DNA of 64,000 bases from Lasioglossum baleicum (Eukaryota; Arthropoda; Insecta; Hymenoptera; Halictidae), in contig NC_134932.1 in NCBI RefSeq assembly GCF_051020765.1, forward strand, positions 2,418,001 to 2,482,000, read 5' to 3'. Shown piece by piece: positions 44,945 to 54,308 of the stretch. The translations under genes were made by a program, and so were the position numbers. The notes under the pieces were generated by a model. It did no database searches. It saw nothing but the letters and a program-made list of their open reading frames with translations, and was not told the origin of the DNA. How positions within the stretch are numbered: the stretch's first letter is position 1; every line of letters starts with the position of its first letter.

Positions 44945-45661
44945 AGCTTGTATATCTTCGTTGTAAATATGTCGAGTAATTATTGCCGTATCGTCACTTT
45001 ACTCGACTCGTATTTTTGACTCCGACACAGCCTTCTGCTGTGTCGGACCTTGCTTGCATGTACCAGACCGGTTGGAGCCGGTATTCGGCGTCGATACATT
45101 GAGAGGAGTGGTTCAGTGAGACCTGTTCACTCGTGTAGCCATCCTACAGTGTCCTCTCTATTCGTCATCCTACCCGCGTTCACCACAAATTTTGTTGCTT
45201 GGTGACAGGTAGTTGGTAGAGAAATGGGATATCGTTTGAACACTTCTCACTGTCCATTTCTTTTGGTGAGGACACATCGGGTATCAGCTCTGACCGGAGC
45301 TGGTCTGCAAGCATTGTACGCGCCGCGTCACCTTCGAACCAGAGCCTTTAGCTCTGGTTCGCTCTTGTTTCTCACTTTGAAAGAATCAGAGCCTTCTGCC
45401 TGATTCGCTTTTGATCCCCCGTGGATCGGAGACTTCTTCTCCGATTCACACCTTTTGCTCCGCGATAATTACTCGACATACTTGCGTAATTTAGTATTAA
45501 GTCTGTCGTTGTAAGAAAGGGAGCCAGAAGGAATATTGCATTCGTTCTGACTCCCTTTCGGCTCTCGCGTGCAGCAACCTCCTCGTGGTGAGACCTGGGC
45601 AATCGGTATTATCCTTTATTTGTAAGAACTTCTAGTCTCTTATGAATAAAGGATAATACCG
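44945..45661 (+). repeat. Duplicated hairpin-rich locus, copy 2
   Basis: Homologous to 42070-42735 with two additional hairpins: 45021-45047 (11-bp perfect stem, loop CTTCT) and 45335-45361 (11-bp perfect stem, loop CTTTA). The shared ones are at 45383-45406 and 45425-45445 (loop CTTCT). The additional segment 45326-45361 is cleanly absent from copy 1, and in copy 1 the other hairpin lost 11 nt including its loop. Confidence 0.82.
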
Positions 45662-45869
45662 AGCTAATAGCTGCACATTTAATAAATATGTTGATTTTCA
45701 ATAAATTCTATTCCTATACCTGTTGTGTGTCTTCCATAACATTTTGCAATTTCACCTTCCTTCAGAGCAAAATTTATGTATTATTCAAGCTGGTTCGCCC
45801 CGGGCGTAAACAATGTCATATATTCTCTGGTTCTATTTAGGTAAAGAGACGAAATAGTATGTCGTCGGT

Positions 45870-46235
45870 GATAGTATTATAAGGCAATTACAGAATGGGT
45901 TATGTGTGAGCATTATATACTATATCATCCTTCTTGTACTTGACGAGTATCTCGTCGAAGGTACAACTTTTAGCGATGTGGTATTTCAGATCACTGTAAG
46001 TTCCACGTTATCCCCGCGCCCGGTCGCGCCCGCTTACTGGTCCCGCTGAATAGCACACGGGCTGGCAGTCTTTAATAGTATCTCGTCGGTGGTATCTCGT
46101 CGGTGGCCTGGATCAGATCCTACATCATCTTTAGCCTAGAACAGATCCTACATCATCTTTAGCCTGGATCAGATCCTACATCATCTTTAGACTGGATCAG
46201 ATCCTACATCATCATTGGCCAGGATTAGGACATAC
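45870..46235. repeat. Repeat A copy plus 29-bp tandem array
   Basis: 45873-46092 matches 1318-1549. It is followed by two TATCTCGTCGGTGG words and about five units of CCTACATCATCTTTAGC with GATCAGAT spacers. Confidence 0.8.
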
Positions 46236-46987
46236 AGTTTATATTGTTTTATATCAAATATGTAACTAATATACAAATCTCTAATAATATAAATTATATT
46301 CATAGAAGTATTTTAATTTTTCCCGAGCCTTTGTTGCAAACTCTAGTTTTAAAAAATAGAAAAGCCGGAAGATTTCGAAGAAACACAGATTTTATATCGA
46401 AGCTTAAAAGCCACCATCTTGGAAATTAATTTAATGATGAAATACTTACTGTCATCAATACTGTCTCCAATTTTTTCCATAGTTTTACGGCACAGTTATT
46501 ATTAATTAAACCACATTTAAAATCAATTTTTTCTACGAAAATTTAGAAGAATAACCTTAGGGGTTACCCTGAAATTTTCGGAATATATTTAATTGACACA
46601 AATCTATAAAACGTATTTTTTAAATTTTCAGTATAGATAGACCCACATTAAAAAGTTGTAAAACGCAACTTTTAGTATTTTTTCTACAGTTCCGATCAAT
46701 TGCAATTTTTGAAAAAATTGGTTTCACATCCTGCAGTAAACTAATTGCTCTGGTTTCCAAAAAAAGTTCAAATCGTATAGTACAATATTTAAAAAGTTAT
46801 GGTCTTTTTTAGAGCGTCCAAATATTAATTCGGGTCACTGTATTATACAACAGTTCAAAGGCCCAGAGTGTGTCGCATTTTTAGTTTCACTTGTACGAAA
46901 CTGTCATTGATAGATTTGCGAGATTTCCCGGGTGAAAAAAAGACTAAACTCGAAAGATTTTGAATCATAATATATTTACGTATTTCG
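46236..46987. other. AT-rich stretch with a half MITE
   Basis: About 46560-46850 resembles one diverged arm of the 31418 MITE and ends at TCACTGTA. The remainder has no gene. Confidence 0.5.
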
Positions 46988-48153
46988 CACAGTGGGACAC
47001 ACCGATGAATTCTGTGTCAAAATCAAAGAACTTTTGACAGAAATGAGATGGAACGATGCAGAAACTTCTCATCAACGAAATTTTTTACTTCTGGTGATAC
47101 CTTATTTTTATTTTTATCACCAGATGTTAAAAAATTCGTTGATGAGAAGTAATGTTAAAAAGATTAAATACTTACCTTACTTCCTGTGTAAATAAAAACA
47201 TAATTATGGAAAATAGATATCTAATTTAAATTACATTACAGTGTCATACACAGCCTACGGGAGTGCCAGCAACAATCGCAGCGATACGTCAAGTGATCGT
47301 TCGTTAAGTGATATACAGTGAGCCACGAAAGTATTCGAACGCCTTTTAAAACAGAATAACTTTTTTATAATAGTACCAAATGACCTGATTTTTTATAATG
47401 AATTAGAAGCATTAATTTCAGAAATGATATGCAAAAAAATATTTTCCAAAAATTATAATTTACAAGGTTACATGCAAAAATAGGAAAGGCATTTTATAAA
47501 ACTATTTTCTTTGAGTCCTTAAAGAAAATTTAAAATATATGTTTTGTAGATCTACAGGGTGTCCCAAAATTCCTGGATTTCTGGAATTTTGGGACACCCT
47601 GTATAGTTACACAATAGTTGCACACATGCTGAAAAATCGAAATCGGTTGACGCAGAAAAAACCGACATATATCGAAAGATGTAATAATATGTGGATTTTA
47701 AGCAGAAACTGACCAAACGTCGCGGAAAACTATGATTTTCCCCACATTTAACCACTTGTAGCTCCTGGGTATCCTAATCGATTGTCAAATCATTGAAATG
47801 AAAAAATGATTTCATTGGTTTTGATAACAAAAATCGATTTTTGCAAAATCCCTGCGATCGTAGACAAATTTTGAGACCACATTTGAAATCAGCGTGAAAA
47901 AATCTACGCAAAATAATGTATAGCATGTCAAAAAAAATCTATCCGGACATGGCATTGGATAAACCACAATTTTCTTGAAATTGTGCAAGTTTAACGAATT
48001 TTTTCAAGGTTAAGAAACGTTCGTATCACGATCTCTCTATTTTCCCATATTCTGCAATGTTTCAGCTTTAATTTAAAAAACCATCGTTCTGTCTCATTTC
48101 TATCAAAATTTCTTTGATTTTGACACAGAATTCATCGGTTTGTCCCACTGTGT
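46988..48153. mobile_element. Foldback element (CACAGTGGGACA ends) with nested pieces
   Basis: 46988-47060 and 48079-48153 are inverted copies (CACAGTGGGACA, GATGAATTCTGTGTCAAAAT). Inside are a 47-bp-armed hairpin at 47060-47150 (CTTCTCATCAACGAAATTTT), a complete 48-bp MITE at 47554-47601 and AT-rich MITE arms at 47310-47550. There is no reading frame with domains. Confidence 0.7.
47554..47601. mobile_element. Minimal 48-bp MITE
   Basis: CAGGGTGTCCCAAAATTCC and its complement separated by about 10 bp, flanked by TA at 47552-47553 and 47602-47603. It is the same terminal type as 50376-50726. Confidence 0.85.
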
Positions 48154-48429
48154 GTCGTAGCGAGTTATGCTGATACAATGTATACCGCCGCGAGTAAGTA
48201 AATCCGAGCTAGCCTAAAGTGACTCGAGCCCTACGTGGGTAAAAACTGTAGTGGGGATGCCGATTCCCGATACAATGCGCAACGCAGGTTTCCCACTTTA
48301 TAGACACAAGACAAATGTCTTCAGTTAGCTTTAAAGCACGGCACCTGCAGTTGCATTTTTCATATAGTTCAGGGTGTCACCAGCTAGAAAGCCAACTTCC
48401 AGCTCTTAATTAGCATTTTTTTTATTTTT

Positions 48430-48535
48430 TCGTGGGTTCGTGAGTGTTCGCGGATTCGTGAGTGTTCGCGGATTCGTGCGTGTGCGCAGATTTGTGCGTG
48501 TGCGCGGATTTGCGCGTGTGCGCGGATTTGTGCGC
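48430..48535 (+). repeat. 18-bp tandem repeat
   Basis: About six units of GTGCGCGGATTTGTGCGT type sequence. The open frame through it (VRGFVRVRGF) is a by-product of the period. Confidence 0.85.
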
Positions 48536-48576
48536 TTTTTTGTAGTTTGTTTCAGGTTTCTTTTAGAATTTAGGAT

Positions 48577-48721
48577 ATGGCTTCATCCAGGATATCATCG
48601 CAGAGTTTTATGGACACTTGCATGTACAAGGACTGCAGCAATAGCCGAGGAAACGGACATCATCTGTACATTTTCCCGAAAAAGGACAATCCCTTGTGTG
48701 CTGAATGGATTGCAAGAGTTG
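48577..48721 (+). pseudogene. THAP-domain first exon (orphan)
   Basis: THAP domains are C2CH zinc fingers that bind DNA in regulators and P-element-type transposases. From the ATG at 48577 the exon encodes 48 residues. They include C15 and C20 of the zinc site (CMYKDC), then NSRGNGHHLYIFPKKD with the conserved F-P, and W43 (AEWIARVG). The exon ends at 48721 before GTGAGT, a strong donor, in phase 1. The remaining C and H of the zinc site should be in the next exon, which I did not find in the following kilobases. It may be a gene relic or the first exon of a gene whose remainder is displaced. An acceptor-like TTTCAG precedes it at 48550. Confidence 0.6.
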
Positions 48722-48779
48722 GTGAGTACATGATCTGTATTTATGAACTATATATGTTTCATGTTGGATACTTTATAAG

Positions 48780-49794
48780 TAGACTGCGGATCTTTATGCA
48801 TTTACGGGCCGTAAATTACGGCTTCTAAAAATTTACAAAAAAAGCTAGAATGTAAAATTCCACAGAATTCAATACGATTTTGATTTATTTCAGATGTATA
48901 CAGGCTCTTACCACTGAAAATATGATTTTATTTGTTCCCACTTTCTTGAAATTTGCTTGCAAAAATTAAAAATGAAAAATAAAAACATTCGCAGTCTTTT
49001 TATAAGAAAAGAGAGAGAGTAATGGTCATCTGTCCTAGCGGTAAATCTACGCTACAGATAGGGATTGAAACGGTTATGAAAATAACTGTTTAAACTGTTA
49101 TTTTTCGGTTCTGTTATAACACTTATAACTGCCACGACAATATCGGTATGTACTGGCTGGCAGTTCTGGCTTATATCGGTTACGGCGTTACAATTTCTGT
49201 ATTCTGTTATTCTGTATTCTGTATTGTGTTCGACCTTATATATTTATTATTTAAGTAATTTTTTGTTATTTATTATTTCAACAATTTATAAATAAATAAA
49301 TTTTTATAATTTGTTTCTATATTTATTGTTTGAATTATTATTTCAATAATAATTTATTGTTAAAATAATTGTTTAAATAAATAAATTTTTATAATTTGTT
49401 TCTATATTAATTATTTGAATTGTTATTTCAATAATAATTTATTGTTAAAATAGTTGTTTAAATAAGTAAATTATTATAATGTATACAAATTTGTTTCTAT
49501 ATTTATTATTAGAATTATTATTTCGATAATTTTTATTGTCAAAATAAATATACATTTTTATAATCTATACAAATTTGTTATTTGTTTTTATTTATTTAAA
49601 CAATTATTTTCACAATAAATTATTAGAATAATAATTCAAATAATGAATATAGAAAAATATTATATAAATTTATTTATTTAAACCAGTGATATATGAGCAA
49701 CCCGCGAACTGCAGTGGACCAAAATTGAAAACATGAGAATACGCGCGGACCGCAACTGGCAACAGACGCAATTGTTGGAAGTAACAACAATTAA
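48780..49794. other. AT-rich stretch, no gene
   Basis: 49240-49690 consists of TTTATTATT/AATAATAA-rich sequence with three loose copies of a 130-bp block (TTTGTTTCTATATTTATTA). 49020-49200 has a short inverted pair around AACTGTTTAAACTGTTATTT. Nothing codes for protein. Confidence 0.5.
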
Positions 49795-50375
49795 CCGCGG
49801 GCCCGTATTTGTTAAAATCCGTTTATAGTTCAAGATTGTGGTAGATTGCAGTTAAACTTTATATGATCTTCTTAGTAAATGTTCAAGCTTTTTAAAACAA
49901 GTCCGATGCTTAGCGGTCTTAAGCGTTTTTGTATAATTCTTTTTAAAGTTTGAAATGCTATTAATTTACGCTATTCGTGTATGGACTAAACAATGCTTAA
50001 AAATCGGTTAAAATCGGTTAGATCTGCGTCTATCGCCCGACCGCGCCCAGACTTCAAACGACGAGCCGAACATAGAGAACGATAGAATGAAATAGGATCG
50101 CGTGGCCGAAGCGTGTCGCCGTCGCACAGTGGTCTGGAAACCTTGTTCTCGTGACCAAAATTCAATTTTTCAACTTTAATACATTGAAAAAAATGTTTTC
50201 CTATAAAGTAACAACCCTTTAAAGCTCCCAAATCAAAAATATTATTCATTTTAGATAATTCTGTGATGAGATACAGCGTTCTAAAGACAAAGTCAGAAAA
50301 TTCAAAGTAAAATTAAACGTTTTAGATTTCAATCACCGAATATCAGAAAATAGATTTTAATGATGGTTTTATATA

Positions 50376-50726
50376 CAGGGTGTCCCAAAATTCGTGAAAA
50401 TCCCGAAAGGGGGTGATTCCTGAGACCACTTCAAGCGACATTTTCCTTTGCAAAAATGTTATCCGCGGCTTTGTTTAGGAGTTATTAACGAAAAACACGG
50501 ACCAATTAGAGCGCGACCTAGACGCGAGTTGTCACAGTCGGCCAATAGACACTTGGCGCGCCGACTGTGACAACTCGCGTCTAGGTCGCGCTCTAATTGG
50601 TCCGTGTTTTTCGTTAATAACTCCTAAACAAAGCCGCGGATAACATTTTTGCAAAGGAAAATGTCGCTTGAAATGGTCTGAGGAACCACCCCCTTTCGGG
50701 ATTTTCACGAATTTTGGGACACCCTG
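50376..50726. mobile_element. Palindromic MITE (CAGGGTGTCCC ends)
   Basis: 351 bp, almost perfect palindrome starting CAGGGTGTCCCAAAATTCG, with TA at 50374-50375 and 50727-50728. Centre near 50551. A half copy lies at 13770-13910 and a 48-bp minimal form at 47554. Confidence 0.92.
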
Positions 50727-51194
50727 TATGTTAGTAAGCGCATTTCAAATATTTAATCGATTTTTAATCATTGTTTAGTCCATACATGAATAGCGTAAAT
50801 TAATAGCATTTCAAACTTTAAAAAGAATTATACAAAAACGCTTGTTGTAACTTTTATTGGATATCTCTAGTCTTTTACACGATCCACACAAGCTGATAAA
50901 ACAATGTGCTGATAAAACGTCTGCTCACTTTGACTAGCGATTGATACCTACTGCGACGCGCCTGTCGCCGAATTCGCTTCGCGAACTCTCTTTCTCTCTC
51001 TCTCTCTCTTTCTCTCACTCTCTCTTTCTCTCACAGATTCTTTCCTTGTTCGACCTATCGTTCGTTCTGTTTACTCATTCGCTTACTCTCACTCACCAAC
51101 TTCCTTTCTCACTCACTCACTCATGCATACACCACAGTTCGGCCTTTCCTGACATATTCGACGTCCTCGTCGAATTACAAAAACAAAATCTTTC

Positions 51195-53921
51195 TTATTC
51201 CACATTTGCGCGATCGAAATTTACATATTTAGTATTACTCTTTGCGGAGCCGCTATGCGCTCGCGTGATGGCTCGATTTGCCTGTTCGCGGGCAGAAGAT
51301 ATATATTTTAGTCGATCGACTGAGACCACGTTTGAATACACGCGCTGGCTCTGCTGCTCGCCCTCGATATCTCGCACTACATATCTGTCTTTATCTAGGA
51401 CCTCCGCGATTTCATAAGGCCCGCGGTATTTCGGCGCTAGCTTTCGGCTGTCTCCTGTTGCAGGAGCTTCGCATCTAACTAGTACAATGTCGTTCTTATT
51501 ATAATTCCTCGCTTCCTTGCGCTTCTTATCATATTGTTGTTTCATACTTTCTCTATTTTCGTATAACAGTTCCGAAACATCGCATTTTTCCTCCCCGACT
51601 CCTAATTCGTCATTCAGTTCTCTAATTTCCAGTGTTAACGGGTTGTCGCGCCATCCGTTTATTTTATAGTTAAAAATGATCTCATGCGGTGTCCGACGAG
51701 TAACTCTATGATAACTACTATTAATCGCCCATGGTACTTCGTACAGCTTCTAATCCCAATCTTCGCCCGTCACCGTGTCCGTAGAGGTAGCTAGACAATT
51801 TAATATTACGCTATCTATCCTCTCTACTTGGCCATTCGCTCGCGGGGTACCCGTTGCAACTTTGACGTGCTGTATCTCGTGCTCGCTAAAAAACTGGGCG
51901 AAAGTGTTTGCTGTGAAGGCTGTCCCGCGGTCCGTTATAATATGCGTTTGTTTTCCGTAGTGCGCCATGAATTCGATCGCGAATCTTATTGTCGTGGCCG
52001 CGCTTACATCTTCTACCGCCTTCAAAACTACGTATTTGCTAAATCCGCAGATTACCGCCGTATCTTCGGCTTCGTCCGACGGACTCCTGCTTGGCGCGTC
52101 CGCTACCTGATTCTCTTTGCCCGTGTGATATTGAAGCGTATAGTCGAATTCGGAGAGTCTTACGAACCACCTTCCAACCCTTGGGTTCCAATCACGTTTG
52201 TCCGCTAGCATTTTCAAACTATTGCAGTCGGTTCGAATAACGAAATGTATACCTATGAAGTATAATATGATAGATAATACATAATACGATAGACGATACG
52301 GCCGATACACGACGGGTTTGTCCGTTGTTACTTCTATTTTCATTTCCGCGCAACTAGCTTTCCCTAATTGTCTAAAGTTTTTCGCCTCTTTACCGTCAAG
52401 ATCGGTGTCTACTTCGTGGATGTCAACCTCGTCGTTGTTGACCTCCTGTGCCAAGTCAGGGTAATCACTGATGCCTTCTTCCTCGCACGTTTCACCGCGA
52501 CGAACCACCTCGCCTACTTGCACGGTGATCGGCGTGTGTGTTACGTTTGGGACGGGTAACACCGTTCGTCCTTCTGCATCTGTTGAGACCACGCACCTCG
52601 GGACGTTGAGAGACAGCTCCCGTAGTCCTCCTTCAACGCAAATGTCCTGCGCTGGTAACTCGCTGCGCACCACCACATGCCCTAGATAATTTCGTAGAAT
52701 CACACACGGTTCTTCTGCTACGAGTGTCGCCCGACACGGCGCCGTGACTGTTGCCGTTGTTTGATACGCCTGGTCCAATGAAGGGGCGACTATGAGTTCG
52801 CCAGCCCGGCTGAGTATAACAACTCCCTCAGCTTCCGTGTATGGATGTCCAACGAGGAGCGGTATTGCCTGGAAGCAGCTTGGTACCGCATGCACCGTGA
52901 CGCGGGACTCTACGGCATCGATACTGATATTAGCAGTAAATACACCAATCGAACGTACCTGTCCTGCTCCATATCCCACGAACGGGTTCAGCATCTGGTA
53001 CGTGAGCTGCATTTCGTCAGCGACATCCTGCCGCATTGTTACCACGCTGCTACCTAGGTCAATGTAGCATTTTATCGGATGTCCGTTGATGAGGGCATCC
53101 TTATAATATTTCCTATGTGTGTCTTCCGTGATGTGCATGACCGCTGACGTTTGGGCTAGCGTTCCCGTTCTTGCTGCCACGGTGGAAGTTGTTGGTGTTA
53201 CCGTCTGCTCGCTTCCCCACCCGTCTCGATTATTCGTCGGGGAGACACGTGATATATGGCCCGTGTTTCCACATTTGAAACAAGTAACCGCTCTGCTTCT
53301 ATTCGTACAATGTCATGCTTCGTGCCCTGGCTGTTTACAAACAAAACATTTGCTCTCCGTCCGTGCTGGCCCACCATGTACTACACGTTGATACGCTACG
53401 GGGTTCTCACGTATAGATGCAGACCCTGCTTCCAAATCGGCCAACAGTTCGCTTGGTTTGTTGTAGCGTCTTAACAGGCCTAAAAAATCTTTATATCTCG
53501 GATTATTTAACCCGTTTACAACCCACTCGATGATTTTCTCATCCGTCATCAATGCGCGGTTGCATTTTGCGAGTTTTTCGTAAAAGTATTCGATAATATC
53601 CTGCCCAGCGGCTTGTTTGTAATCTTGTGCTTCTACTCGCATCTCCCGGGTGTTCCTTTTGCACGGAAAGTCTTGACGCAGTATGATTTTCCATTCTGCC
53701 CATGTGCGTTCCCGGCGCGGGAGGCTATCCCTCCACCGTTTTGCGACGCCCTCGAGTGAGGATAAGGCATAGTGTCTTACCGCTATGTCATCCCATTGGT
53801 ACAAATCACCATATTCCTCGATCTTTTCAATCCACTCATCTACAGACAGCTGTTTGGAGACCGGATCGAATTTCGGTAGCACGTTTTCCAGGTTGCGGAA
53901 GTGTTGGCATGGCACCGCCAT
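51195..53921 (-). pseudogene. Gypsy-2 gag-pol with in-frame loss of reverse transcriptase
   Basis: One frame of 909 codons runs from the ATG at 53921 to TAA at 51195, with only two stops. The order is gag (LPKFDPVSKQLSVDEWI and RWRDSLP, residues about 17-70), two nucleocapsid knuckles (CFVCKQPGHEA then a TGA at 53313-53315 where a basic residue is expected; CFKCGNTGHIS), protease (CYIDLGSSVVTMR), and a short RT start (KPVVYRPYRLS). It then jumps directly to RNase H (IRTDCNSLKMLADKR to NQVADAPSRS), and again directly to the integrase core (SKYVVLKAV, IITDRGTAFTA, ANGQVERI). TAG at 51750-51752 follows GEDWD. The integrase C-terminal part (KLAPKYRGPYEI) is intact. The RT palm and the integrase zinc domain are missing, but the frame is kept at both junctions. 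Confidence 0.85.
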
Positions 53922-54308
53922 GTTGATTCCGGACTCTTCGCCGCTTCGAAATCGAGTATTCGCCCCTTAATCGGCCTCGAAATTCCTAACGGCACCACTA
54001 CTTCGCGTCCACTTACACGAAGCTTCACAACCACGACTTTTCACTGCGCGAAAAGTATCTCTCGTAATCGCTTACCGCCTCCGAAAATCACAACGACTTC
54101 TGCCGCACCACGTGCTCTCTACCGTCCTTTAACGATGGTTTATTTTCTTTTTAATCGCGGATATGTTTCCGCGACGCGTGAAATCTCATATCCCACTTCT
54201 GAGAAACTGTTGTAACTTATATTGGATATCTCTAGTCTTTTACACGATCCACACAAGCTTACAATGTGCCAAGAGGTACGTCTGCTCACTTTGACTAGCG
54301 ATTGATAC

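Noticed and set aside
48440..48733. 97-codon frame starting with VRGFVRVRGF repeats
   Set aside because: Caused by the 18-bp tandem repeat. It overlaps the THAP exon in another frame.
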